A model generated the notes under the pieces. The model was not told where the DNA came from, ran no database searches, and saw nothing but the letters and a program-made list of their open reading frames with translations. The translations under genes were made by a program, and so were the position numbers. From contig NZ_JAERJA010000002.1 of the NCBI RefSeq assembly GCF_016827675.1, positions 598,843 through 662,842 on the forward strand: a stretch of 64,000 nt of DNA, read 5' to 3'. This document shows positions 55,228-63,491 of this stretch, one piece after another. The DNA is from Nocardioides limicola (GTDB lineage Bacteria; Actinomycetota; Actinomycetes; Propionibacteriales; Nocardioidaceae). Each line of letters begins with the position of its first letter. Within the stretch, counting starts at the first letter, position 1.

Positions 55228-57339
55228 TCAACCGTTGACGGCGAGCGTGAGCGGGGCGACGCTGACCGCGCCGGCTTCGTAGACCGCCGCGGCGGCCAAC
55301 GCCAGCGACCACCCGGTGACCACCTGATCGTCGACGAGCAGCACCCGCCGATCCCGCACGGCGGCCGGGTCGTCGAGATCCAACCGGTGCCGACGGCGTA
55401 CGGCGACCACCCGCTGCGCCGAGTTCGCCGCCCCCTTGCCCGGCGGCACGGACGTGTCCGCGACCGCCCAACGGCCCACCACCGGCACCTGCAGCCGCCG
55501 ACTCAAGCCCGCCGCCAGATCGGCCACCACCATCGGCCGGGTCACCGACTCGGCGACCACGATCACGTCCACCTCCGGCGTCCAGTCGTCCAGCATCGCG
55601 ACCATCGCACGGGCCAACGACACCGGGACCGGCCCGTCCTCACCGGCCAGCAATCGGCGCAGCGACGGGCCGTGCCCCAGATCGCTGAGTCTGGCCACCG
55701 CCCGCCCCTCCTGCGCCACCGGCTTGATCCGGCCCGACAGCGGCACTCCGAGCGTGGCCAACGCGGTCGGCCACAGTTTCCGTGGCGCGATCGGCACCCC
55801 CGGCCGGGCCAGCCGTTCGGCGGCCTCCGTCACCGCGGCCGCCGACACCTCGGCATCCAGCACCAGCCCGCCACAGTTGTCGCACCGGCCGCACCGCCAC
55901 TCGCCCCCCGCCACCTCAGGGTCGTCCAACTGGGCCCGCAGATGCGCCATCCGGCAACTGCTGGTGGACAGGTAGTCCAGCATCGCCTGCTGCTCACGTG
56001 TCCGGGCCTCGGCGACCCGCCGGTACCGGTCCTCGTCGTACGTCCACTCCACGCCGGTGGCCATCCATCCGCCCGCGACCCGGCGTACAGCGCCGTCGAC
56101 GTCGAGCACCTTCAGCATCGTCTCCAGACGGGTCCGGCTCAGCTCCACCAGCGGTTCCAGCGCCGCGGTGCTCAACGGCCGCTCCGCGGCAGCGAGCGCT
56201 GCCAGCGTCTGGCGCACCAGCGGCTCGGCCGGGAACGCCAACGACGCGAAGTAGGCCCAGATGTCCCGGTCCTCGATGGCCGGCAGCAGCACCACCGACG
56301 CCGAGTCGATGGCACCGCGCCCGGCACGGCCCACCTGCTGGTAGTAGGCGACCGGCGAGCTCGGAGCGCCGAGATTCACCACGAACCCCAGCGCCGCGTC
56401 GAAGCCCATCCCCAGGGCACTGGTCGCGATCAGCGCCTTCACCTCGCCGTCGAGCAGCGCCTGCTCCAGCGCCTGCCGTTCGCTGGCCTCGGTCTGCCCC
56501 GAGTACGCCGCCACCCGGTGCCCCCGGGAGGTCAGGTAGTCCGCCACCTCCACGGTCGCCGCCACCGTCAGGCAGTAGACGATCCCGCTGCCCGGCTGCT
56601 CCTCGAGATGGTCGGCCAGCCAGGCGAGCCGCTGCTCGGCGGTGGGCAGCCGGACCACGCCCAGTCGCAGCGACTCCCGGTCCAGGGATCCCCGCAGCAC
56701 CAGCACCGCGTCACTGGATCCGGTCCCCGAGGTGGCCAGCTGTTCGGCGACATCGTCGGTGACCCGCTGATTGGCGGTGGCGGTGGTGGCCAGGACGCCG
56801 ATCCCGGCCGGCAACTCCTGCAGCAGGGTGCGGATCCGCCGGTAGTCGGGACGGAAGTCGTGACCCCAGTCCGAGATGCAGTGCGCCTCATCGACCACCA
56901 GCAGCCCGCAGGTGGCGGCCAGCCGGGGCAGCACCTCGTCGCGGAAACCGGGGTTGTTGAGACGCTCCGGGCTGACCAGGAGTACGTCGACCTCGCCGGC
57001 CGCGATCCGGGCGTGGGCCGACTCCCACTGCTCCAGGTTGGTCGAGTTGATCGTCACGGCACGGATCCCGGCCCGCTCGGCGGCCGCGATCTGGTTGCGC
57101 ATCAGCGCCAACAGCGGCGAGATGATCACCGTCGGCCCGGCACCGGACTCCCGCAGCAGCAGGGTGGCCACGAAGTAGACCGCCGACTTGCCCCAGCCGG
57201 TGCGCTGCACCACCAGGGCGCGCCGCCGCTGCACCGCGAGCGCTTCGATGGCCGCCCACTGGTCGTCGTACAGCCGGGCGTCGTCACGCCCGACGAGCGC
57301 CCGGAGGTGGGCGTCTGCTTGGTCCCGAGTGGCGGTCAT
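55228..57339 (-). CDS. RecQ-type helicase fused to a phosphoribosyltransferase domain
   Basis: A 703-residue protein. The RecQ core has QRTGWGKSAVYF (Walker A), VVDEAHCISDWGHDFRPDYRRI (DEAH plus aromatic-rich loop), ATTATAN and QQVGRAGRG (motif VI). The RecQ zinc module supplies four Cys (SSCRMAHLR…WRCGRCDNCGG). There is no HRDC domain. Instead, the last about 150 residues form a PRTase fold with RRVLLVDDQVVTGWSLALAAAAVYEAGA, the PRPP-binding loop. Likely a DNA repair helicase; the PRT part may sense or use PRPP or nucleotides. The operon start is near 57339, and the ferredoxin-like gene lies 30 bp upstream on the same strand. Confidence 0.9.
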   Translation of the reverse strand: MTATRDQADAHLRALVGRDDARLYDDQWAAIEALAVQRRRALVVQRTGWGKSAVYFVATLLLRESGAGPTVIISPLLALMRNQIAAAERAGIRAVTINSTNLEQWESAHARIAAGEVDVLLVSPERLNNPGFRDEVLPRLAATCGLLVVDEAHCISDWGHDFRPDYRRIRTLLQELPAGIGVLATTATANQRVTDDVAEQLATSGTGSSDAVLVLRGSLDRESLRLGVVRLPTAEQRLAWLADHLEEQPGSGIVYCLTVAATVEVADYLTSRGHRVAAYSGQTEASERQALEQALLDGEVKALIATSALGMGFDAALGFVVNLGAPSSPVAYYQQVGRAGRGAIDSASVVLLPAIEDRDIWAYFASLAFPAEPLVRQTLAALAAAERPLSTAALEPLVELSRTRLETMLKVLDVDGAVRRVAGGWMATGVEWTYDEDRYRRVAEARTREQQAMLDYLSTSSCRMAHLRAQLDDPEVAGGEWRCGRCDNCGGLVLDAEVSAAAVTEAAERLARPGVPIAPRKLWPTALATLGVPLSGRIKPVAQEGRAVARLSDLGHGPSLRRLLAGEDGPVPVSLARAMVAMLDDWTPEVDVIVVAESVTRPMVVADLAAGLSRRLQVPVVGRWAVADTSVPPGKGAANSAQRVVAVRRRHRLDLDDPAAVRDRRVLLVDDQVVTGWSLALAAAAVYEAGAVSVAPLTLAVNG

Positions 57340-57369
57340 GGCATGTGTCTATCAGCAGAGCCCGACACC

Positions 57370-57726
57370 TCAACCCGCGGTGGCCTCCGGCTCCGCGGAG
57401 GCGCCGACCAGTTGGCGGGCCCGCAGGGCGGGAGGTAGGTCCGCGACGCCCGGCCCGCCGTCGGCGACCCAGTCGAGCACCGCCTGCGTCGCTGCGACGG
57501 TGAGCATCCGGGACAGCCAGACCGGGCGCGCCCCGGCCCGGCGCGCAGCCGGATCCGGGGACACCACCACCACGTTGGAGCGGTCACAGGAGCCGAGACA
57601 ATCGGCGACCACCACCCGGCTGACGCCGGAACGCAACGTCGCCAACTGCTCCTCGTGGTCGAAGTCGGGATGCTTCTCGACGGTGCCGCAGCAGCAGCCC
57701 CGACAGACCGTGACCGATGCCGGCAT
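57370..57726 (-). CDS. (2Fe-2S) ferredoxin-like protein of the cobalt-transport locus
   Basis: A 118-residue thioredoxin-fold ferredoxin: VTVCRGCCCGTVEKHP supplies Cys residues near the N-terminus and VVVADCLGSCDRSNVVVVSP the second pair, the pattern of 2Fe-2S ferredoxins of the aldehyde/cobalamin-associated type. It starts with one shared base after cbtA (TGATG), so it is co-translated in the CbtBA operon under the cobalamin riboswitch. Possible role in electron supply or metal handling for cobalt use. Confidence 0.82.
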   Translation of the reverse strand: MPASVTVCRGCCCGTVEKHPDFDHEEQLATLRSGVSRVVVADCLGSCDRSNVVVVSPDPAARRAGARPVWLSRMLTVAATQAVLDWVADGGPGVADLPPALRARQLVGASAEPEATAG

Positions 57727-58463
57727 CAGCGCGCGACCAGCTCCGCGTCCCGCGCTGCGGGCAGCCGGGAGACCAGCACTCCGAAGGTCAGCCCCAACGC
57801 CGCCCAGAGCACGGCCAACTGACCGAGCGAGGCCAGCCGGAACTCCCACAACAAGGCGGCCGGAATATCGTCGGCCACCGCGTCCTGGGAGGCCGGCAGC
57901 AGCACCAGCACCACAGCGGCGACCAGCACCGAGCCGCCGATCAGCAGGGTGGACCGGACCGGGCCGGTCAGACCGTGACCGGCCAGTGTCCGGTCCAGCG
58001 AGAGGGCGGCCACCGCGAGCGCGATGCCGAGCACGATCAGCGCCAGGTAGATGACGGTGCGCTGGTCGACCGAGTCGGGGTCGCCGACACCGGGCGGGTT
58101 GGCCGGCAGTTTGATCGCCGGAAGCAGCGCGAAGACCACGAAACCGATGCCCGCCAACAGCGCCGACCGGCCGTGGTCATGGACGACCGGCAGCCGGTCC
58201 CGGCTCGCGGCGAAGACGACGGCCAGCACGATCCCGAAGATGATCCCGACCACGGCCAGAGTGCCGATCGCGCCGAGCACCTGCCCGAGGCGGCTGACCA
58301 GTTCCTCCTCGTGGCCGTGACTGTGGCCGTGCTCACGAGCCTCCTCGATGACCAGGGCCTTCTCGATCAGTGGCTCCACCAGCAGCAACAGGTAGACCGC
58401 CGCCAGGGCGCCGGCAATGGCTCCGGCCGCAACACCGCGACGGAGCAGTTGAGGGAAGGTCAC
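57726..58463 (-). CDS. cbtA: Cobalt transporter subunit CbtA
   Basis: A 245-residue membrane protein with about six helices. The cytoplasmic loop carries a His-rich stretch EAREHGHSHGHEEE, likely metal-binding, followed by LGQVLGAIGTLAVVGIIFGIVLAVVFA. It fits the CbtA family (TIGR02458), predicted to move cobalt with CbtB. Downstream of CbtB by 9 bp and governed by a cobalamin riboswitch. Confidence 0.9.
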   Translation of the reverse strand: MTFPQLLRRGVAAGAIAGALAAVYLLLLVEPLIEKALVIEEAREHGHSHGHEEELVSRLGQVLGAIGTLAVVGIIFGIVLAVVFAASRDRLPVVHDHGRSALLAGIGFVVFALLPAIKLPANPPGVGDPDSVDQRTVIYLALIVLGIALAVAALSLDRTLAGHGLTGPVRSTLLIGGSVLVAAVVLVLLPASQDAVADDIPAALLWEFRLASLGQLAVLWAALGLTFGVLVSRLPAARDAELVAR

Positions 58464-58472
58464 AAGCCCCCC

Positions 58473-58664
58473 TCAGTGGCAGGGCACGCCGAGGGCGTGC
58501 CGGGCGTCGTGAGTGACCTCGTGCAGGAACCCGGCTGCGGCGCCGAGCACCGCGCCGTTGTCCTGGGAGATCACGTACCACGCGAACAGCGCGACGGCGA
58601 CGAGCAGCCAGGCCCAGGCCGGGACCCTGACTGCGGGGGTGGAGACTGCGACTGCGTTGGCCAT
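58473..58664 (-). CDS. cbtB: Cobalt transporter subunit CbtB
   Basis: A 63-residue protein with one transmembrane helix (about 16–36, VPAWAWLLVAVALFAWYVISQ) and a His-rich C-terminus HEVTHDARHALGVPCH that ends in the conserved metal-binding pattern of CbtB. The gene directly follows the cobalamin riboswitch and leads the cbtB–cbtA–ferredoxin operon. Confidence 0.92.
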   Translation of the reverse strand: MANAVAVSTPAVRVPAWAWLLVAVALFAWYVISQDNGAVLGAAAGFLHEVTHDARHALGVPCH

Positions 58665-58696
58665 GAGTGGCCCCTTCCATTCCTCGTGGACTCTTC

Positions 58697-58850
58697 CGTG
58701 TCGCCGCAGCCGGTCTCCTGGCTTCCGGATCGTCACCCCTCCTCTGCCTTCCCAGCCCGGGGGCCAGTGGCATCGTGCGAGGAGGGACTTCCCGGTCACA
58801 GTGGCGAGGACCACGTCGGATTCACACCGAACTTCCCGTGCACTGCGGCT
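58697..58850 (-). promoter_or_regulatory. Cobalamin (B12) riboswitch upstream of cbtB
   Basis: On the minus strand the leader contains CGGTGTGAATCCGACGTGG (5' side), CCACTGTGACCGGGAAGTC, GATGCCACTGG and the B12 box AAGCCAGGAGACCGGCTGC (58724–58706). These are the conserved blocks in the right order. It would shut off the cobalt transporter when coenzyme B12 is abundant. Confidence 0.95.
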
Positions 58851-58855
58851 GGGGG

Positions 58856-60055
58856 TCAGCCTCTCACAGCCGCGCCCGGCCGGGAACCCCGCCGCAGCAG
58901 CGGTCGGGCCAGCAGCACCAGCAGCAGGGCGCCGCCGGCCAGCAGCCCCCACCACAGGAACGACTCTCGCGCGGGGGCGTAGACGTCGTCGGCGGGCGGT
59001 GGCGGCTGGACGGTGGCCGCCTCGGAGCCGACGGGAGCGAGTTGGTCGACGGAGCCGTCGGGGGCGGGCCGAAGGGGGCGGGTGAGCGCCTCGACCGGCT
59101 GCACCATGCCGGCTCCGGTCACCGGGCCGCGGGTGCCGGAGGCGCCGCTGGCGGTGTGCCGCAGCCTCGCCGCGATCTGGGCGGCGTTGTCGTCGGCATG
59201 CCGGGTCCAGGTCAGGGCCGCGGCGCCGGCGACCACACCGACGGCGTACTCCGCCGCGTCGGCGGACACCTGGCAGCGGGCACCGTTGAGGCCGGTGGCC
59301 ACGGCCGCGGCGGTGGGGGCCATCAGGTCGACTTCGGCGATGTCGCTGCCTTCGGGCAGTGGTCGTCCACGCTCGGGCATCGCTGCCACCGCGAGGACTC
59401 CGTCGTAGTTGGCCGGATGGGCGTCCTGGCCGGCAGCGGCGACGACGAGTACGCCGGCCCGCTGGACGCGTCGTACCGCCTGCTCGAGAGTGTCGCTGGC
59501 GGCCACCGAGTGCGGCACCGCGACCACGTTGATGCGGCGGGCCGCAGCCTGGTCGGCGACCCAGTTCAGACCACGAGCCACCCTGTCGGTGGTCAGCGCC
59601 GCCTCGCCGTCGCGGGGGTTGTCGGAGTCGAAGACCCGCACCGAGAGGGCGCGGGCCTGGGGTGCCAGCCCCAAGGGGACTCCGTCCGTCGCGGTGCCGG
59701 TGCCGACGGCGAGGGCGGCGACGATGGTGGCGGTCGGCTGTTGGGGCGGCCCCCCACCGGCCAGCACCTCGGCATGGGCGACCTCGAGACTGCCGGTCGG
59801 CCGCACCCCGCCGCCGATGACGGCGATGCCGATCCCGGCACCGGGCCGCAACCCGTCGGCCCGGAGGAGTTCGTGGGCGCGGGTGACGCCGAGGGCCGCC
59901 AGCGGCGGATTGCTGGCGGGCGAGGCAGGCATCACGTCGTCGTCGTACCGCAGGGCCGAGCAGTCGACGAGGCTCCCCGTGCCGGCTTGGGCCGGCACGG
60001 GGATCGCGAGGGTGGCCGCCGCGATCGCTGCGGCCACCCACGTCCTACATGTCAT
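58856..60055 (-). CDS. Mycosin-like pseudoprotease of a type VII secretion locus
   Basis: A 399-residue exported protein with the mycosin layout: signal peptide MTCRTWVAAAIAAATLAIPVPAQA, subtilase-like domain, and C-terminal membrane helix (FLWWGLLAGGALLLVLLARPLL). By pattern alignment all catalytic residues are replaced: Gly81 for Asp (VIGGGV for VIDTGV), Thr108 for His (TATIVAA for HGTxVAG), Glu269 for Ser (AAEYAVGVVAG for GTSMAAPHVAG), and the oxyanion Asn is Gln210 (AAGQ). So it should be proteolytically dead yet could still stabilise the secretion membrane complex. It overlaps the upstream lipoprotein gene by 11 bases. Confidence 0.85.
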   Translation of the reverse strand: MTCRTWVAAAIAAATLAIPVPAQAGTGSLVDCSALRYDDDVMPASPASNPPLAALGVTRAHELLRADGLRPGAGIGIAVIGGGVRPTGSLEVAHAEVLAGGGPPQQPTATIVAALAVGTGTATDGVPLGLAPQARALSVRVFDSDNPRDGEAALTTDRVARGLNWVADQAAARRINVVAVPHSVAASDTLEQAVRRVQRAGVLVVAAAGQDAHPANYDGVLAVAAMPERGRPLPEGSDIAEVDLMAPTAAAVATGLNGARCQVSADAAEYAVGVVAGAAALTWTRHADDNAAQIAARLRHTASGASGTRGPVTGAGMVQPVEALTRPLRPAPDGSVDQLAPVGSEAATVQPPPPADDVYAPARESFLWWGLLAGGALLLVLLARPLLRRGSRPGAAVRG

Positions 60056-60569
60056 TCAGGAACTGGCAGGACTTCGCCTGCTCGGCCGCGCTCTGCAGTT
60101 CGGGGTTGCTGTCCAGGGAGCCGACCGCCTCCATCGCGGAGGTGAGGGAGGCGAGTTCGCCGCTCATCCCGCTCAGCGCGGCGCTGAACGCCATCGGGTC
60201 GCTGGCGTCGGCTTCGGCGACCTTGTCGCGCGCCTCACCGATCGCGGTCTGGGCACTGCTCAGCGCGGTGGAGATCTCGTCCGCCAGGTCGTCGCCACCC
60301 TCGACGGGCGGGGCACCGGCGTCACCGAAGGCGTCCTTGATGTCACCGATGCTGGTGGCTGCGTTGTCGAGGTAGTCGACCAGCCCGGCCTGAGTGGCCT
60401 CGAGGTCCGAGGGGTCGATCTCCGGCTCGGCCATGAGCGCTTCGATCGGGTCCTCCAGCGCCGAACAGACCTTGTCTGCCCACGCCACCGGATCATCGGT
60501 GCCACCACAGGCGGTCACCGCGAACCCGAGTACAGCCGCGGACAGCACTGCCCCTGCTCGCTTCATCAT
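60045..60569 (-). CDS. Lipoprotein of unknown function in the type VII locus
   Basis: A 174-residue predicted lipoprotein: MKRAGAVLSAAVLGFAVTACGG has the lipobox VTAC. The mature protein is acidic, helical and repetitive (ALEDPIEALMAEPEIDPSDLEATQAGLVDYL … ALSGMSGELASLTSAMEAV). A second Cys pair (VCSAL, KSCQFL) may form a disulfide. No family recognised; its position between eccB and the mycosin suggests a substrate or accessory protein. ATG 60569 is preferred (AAGG 9 nt upstream); GTG 60578 is possible. Confidence 0.65.
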   Translation of the reverse strand: MMKRAGAVLSAAVLGFAVTACGGTDDPVAWADKVCSALEDPIEALMAEPEIDPSDLEATQAGLVDYLDNAATSIGDIKDAFGDAGAPPVEGGDDLADEISTALSSAQTAIGEARDKVAEADASDPMAFSAALSGMSGELASLTSAMEAVGSLDSNPELQSAAEQAKSCQFLNDM

Positions 60570-60651
60570 GTGGTTCACCCTTCTTCAGCCGGACGTCGAT
60601 CGCCGGACGGTGGAGTCACGATAGCCCGCGGGGAACCGGGGCTGAGACCGG

Positions 60652-62067
60652 TCAGCACCTGTCCGATCCTCGTCCGGGCGTGCAGGTGGCGGCCTGCTGG
60701 GAGAGTGGCACGCCCTGGTCGAAGAGCGTGAGCCAGGTGTCAGGGACCAGCCGGGGCTGATGGGCGGCGTACCCGAGCAGGTCGCCGGCGTCCCCGATCA
60801 GCTCGTACCGAATGCCTCGGGGGTCGATGACGAACTCGCTGCCCCCGGTGTGGAAGTCCCAACCGCCGGCGGTCACCCGGGCACCGTGTCCGGGCTCCAC
60901 CCGAACCTGCCGGACGCCCGCCGGGACGTCCCGAGCCGAAGGGCCTTCGGCGCTGGGGGCGCCACCGCCGGGGGCTGGCCGTGGCATCGCCAACCACACC
61001 TGGGGAGTGTCGGCGGCCCGCGGCTCGAGGAGGGCGCACCATTCGCCGGCGTGCTCGGTCGGTGGCACCTGTGGCCACTCGGCCGGGTACTGGCCGGCGA
61101 CGTAGGCGCGCCCGATCTCGGTGAGGTCGCGTGGCTCGACCCCGGTGAGGGCCCGGTAGACGATCTCGGCGAAGGGGGTCAGCTCGGCCGGCCCGTCGTG
61201 CTGCAGCAGGAAGGCCTGGTTGCCGATCCGCACCAGGTCGCCGATGGCGGCGTCGATCCCGCCGAGGTCGCGTGCATAACTGACGGGTTCCCCCCGGCCC
61301 TGCAGCCCGAAACTGTCCAGGTCGAGTCGGGGGCCGGGCTGGAAGAGGGTCAGCCAGTCGCGGGGGACCTCACGAGGACGCAGCATCTGGTTCTGGCCCA
61401 GTTGGCTGAGCATCCGGGAGCGGACCACGTCGTTGTCGGGGAGCCGCAGGCTGAAGGTCTGGGCGCTGCCGAAGTTGTAGCGCTCCTGGGAGCGGACGAT
61501 CAGGTGGTGCTCGCCATCGACCTGCGCCACTGCGGCCGCCGTCGGCAGGATCTCGACGCCGGGCTCGAGCGCGATGGAGGCGCGCAGGCCGCCCTCGACT
61601 CCCAGGCAGGCGGTCCAGCCGCGGTCGATCATCAGGTCGGGCCCGGGCAGCGTCGCCGGCGCCTCGGGGATGCCGATGTAGTCGCCGACCTGTCGCCGGT
61701 CGATCTCGGTCTGGGGGACCGTGGTCGGGCTGGAGTCGGCACCGACGAGCAGCCGGGCCGAGGTGATGTTCACGACCGGCCGGATGGTCAGCTCACCGTC
61801 GGATTCGATCACGACGTACGGCGCGCCGGTCTCCTTGGACAGCACGAGCCCGGGGGAGAACCAGTCCGCGGGCGTGCGCCCGGTGAAGACGCCGGCAATC
61901 GCAGCGCCGGCGATCAGCAGCACCGACAGCGCGATGCCGCCCACGATCGTCCTGCCGGGTCTGGTCGGCTCGACCTCCCGACCGCCTGGCGCCCCGCTGA
62001 CGAACGCGGTGATCAGTCGGCGGCGGCTGTAGGCGTGCGCCTCGACGAGGTCCTTCTTGGTGGGCAT
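60652..62067 (-). CDS. eccB: Type VII secretion protein EccB
   Basis: A 471-residue ESX core component. N-terminal MPTKKDLVEAHAYSRRRLITAFVSG is the EccB signature, followed by a single transmembrane helix (about 41–62) and a large extracytoplasmic domain with R1–R4-like repeats (for example GIPEAPATLPGPDLMIDRGW; DWLTLFQPGP; WLTLFDQGVPLS). EccB forms the periplasmic part of the secretion channel with EccC, EccD and EccE. It starts 4 bp after eccD. EccC is not visible in the window and may lie beyond the right edge. Confidence 0.95.
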   Translation of the reverse strand: MPTKKDLVEAHAYSRRRLITAFVSGAPGGREVEPTRPGRTIVGGIALSVLLIAGAAIAGVFTGRTPADWFSPGLVLSKETGAPYVVIESDGELTIRPVVNITSARLLVGADSSPTTVPQTEIDRRQVGDYIGIPEAPATLPGPDLMIDRGWTACLGVEGGLRASIALEPGVEILPTAAAVAQVDGEHHLIVRSQERYNFGSAQTFSLRLPDNDVVRSRMLSQLGQNQMLRPREVPRDWLTLFQPGPRLDLDSFGLQGRGEPVSYARDLGGIDAAIGDLVRIGNQAFLLQHDGPAELTPFAEIVYRALTGVEPRDLTEIGRAYVAGQYPAEWPQVPPTEHAGEWCALLEPRAADTPQVWLAMPRPAPGGGAPSAEGPSARDVPAGVRQVRVEPGHGARVTAGGWDFHTGGSEFVIDPRGIRYELIGDAGDLLGYAAHQPRLVPDTWLTLFDQGVPLSQQAATCTPGRGSDRC

Positions 62068-62071
62068 CGGC

Positions 62072-63424
62072 TCAGCTCCGGATGGCCGCGAAGACGCCGA
62101 TGGCCAGGATCAGCAGCGGCAGCAGGGCGAGCAGTGCGAGCGTCTCCGCGATGTCCCCGAGCCGGCCGCGTCGGACCGATCCCGACGAGGGGAGCAGGGT
62201 GGCTGCCAGGAGCAGGCCGCCGGCGACGGCGAGGACGACGGCGGTGACGGGCCGCCACTCGGGGTGCAGCCAGAGCACCGCGACGGCCGTGGAGACCATC
62301 CCGGCGATACCGGAGGTGAGCCCGACGAGCACGGTGGCACCGGTGCGGTACTGACGGGTGCGCAGCACCACCACCAGGCAGCAGCAGAGCGCGAGCAGGG
62401 TGCCTGCGACGCCCAACCCGACGGCGACCGGCGCGACCAGGACCAGCAGCAGTCCCACGGTGGCGGTGACGGCGATCAGGATCTCGTGCGCGGTGCGGGC
62501 GTCGCGGGCCACATCGTCGGCCGCAATCGGGTCGGGGTCAGCGGTGATGTCGGCGACCGAGAAGATCTGGTCCACATCGGTGCCGGTGGAGCTGAGCGCG
62601 AGCCAGGGGAAGACACTGCCGAAGATCACGACGAGCACCAGCAGCGCGACCAGCACGGTCGCCGGGTCGAGGGTGGTCCAGGCCAGCAGCAGGCCCCCGG
62701 TGGTGGCGATGCCCCCGGCCACCACCGGGGGGATGCTCAGCGCCCGGCCGGCGTCCAGGCCGAGGATGGTGAGCAGGCCGGCGATCATCGCCCCGGCACC
62801 GGTGAAGGCCAATCCGTAGCCGAAGGGGTCGCCCGCGGGCGCCAGCAGCCATCCCGTGGCAGCCCCGTAGCCGGCGCCCATCCAGGCCACGGCGACGGCG
62901 GCACTCTCCTCGTCCTGGGCCCGGGAGAGCACGACCGCGCCGAGGCAGAGCAGTGTCGCGATCACACCGGCGGCGACCGCCGGCAGGGTGCCACCACGTT
63001 GCAGCAGTAGTGCAGCGGCGCCCACGGCCAGCAGGAGGCCGGCTGCCCACAAGGCGGTACGCCGTCCTGCGGCGGGCTGCCACGGCTTGAGGTCGCCCTC
63101 GACCACGTCGGCCATCGCCTCGACGATGTCGTCGTAGACCTTGGGGGGCTCCTCGTCGATGCCTGCGGAGATGGTGACCAGCCCGCCGTCGTCGACTCCC
63201 TGGGCGACGAGGCCGACATCGGCGACCAGGTCCCGTCCGTCGTGCGTGCGCATCCGGTAGCCGCCGTAGACGGTGCTGGGGTCGAGCAGGCCGACGCTGC
63301 GAGCCAGTTCGGGGACCAGTTCGGCGATGGGCACTGCGCCGGGGAGGACGAGGTCGACGCGTCGCGTGGGTGAGGCAACGGTGACCCTGATCAGGCCGGT
63401 GGCTCCCGAGGCCGGCTGACTCAT
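62072..63424 (-). CDS. eccD: Type VII secretion integral membrane protein EccD
   Basis: A 450-residue channel protein. The N-terminal ubiquitin-like (YukD) domain (about 10–95: RVTVASPTRRVDLVLPGAVPIAELVPEL … LVTISAG) is followed by about eleven membrane helices in the rest. EccD surrounds the ESX core complex. ATG 63424 is preceded by AGGAG at 5 nt, so the longer open frame to 63475 is not used. Same-strand operon with eccB, the lipoprotein and the mycosin-like gene. Confidence 0.94.
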   Translation of the reverse strand: MSQPASGATGLIRVTVASPTRRVDLVLPGAVPIAELVPELARSVGLLDPSTVYGGYRMRTHDGRDLVADVGLVAQGVDDGGLVTISAGIDEEPPKVYDDIVEAMADVVEGDLKPWQPAAGRRTALWAAGLLLAVGAAALLLQRGGTLPAVAAGVIATLLCLGAVVLSRAQDEESAAVAVAWMGAGYGAATGWLLAPAGDPFGYGLAFTGAGAMIAGLLTILGLDAGRALSIPPVVAGGIATTGGLLLAWTTLDPATVLVALLVLVVIFGSVFPWLALSSTGTDVDQIFSVADITADPDPIAADDVARDARTAHEILIAVTATVGLLLVLVAPVAVGLGVAGTLLALCCCLVVVLRTRQYRTGATVLVGLTSGIAGMVSTAVAVLWLHPEWRPVTAVVLAVAGGLLLAATLLPSSGSVRRGRLGDIAETLALLALLPLLILAIGVFAAIRS

Positions 63425-63491
63425 CGTGGCTCCTGTCGATGACGATGACTGCTGACGCATCGTAACCGGGAGCACCTGCGAGGCGTGCGCC

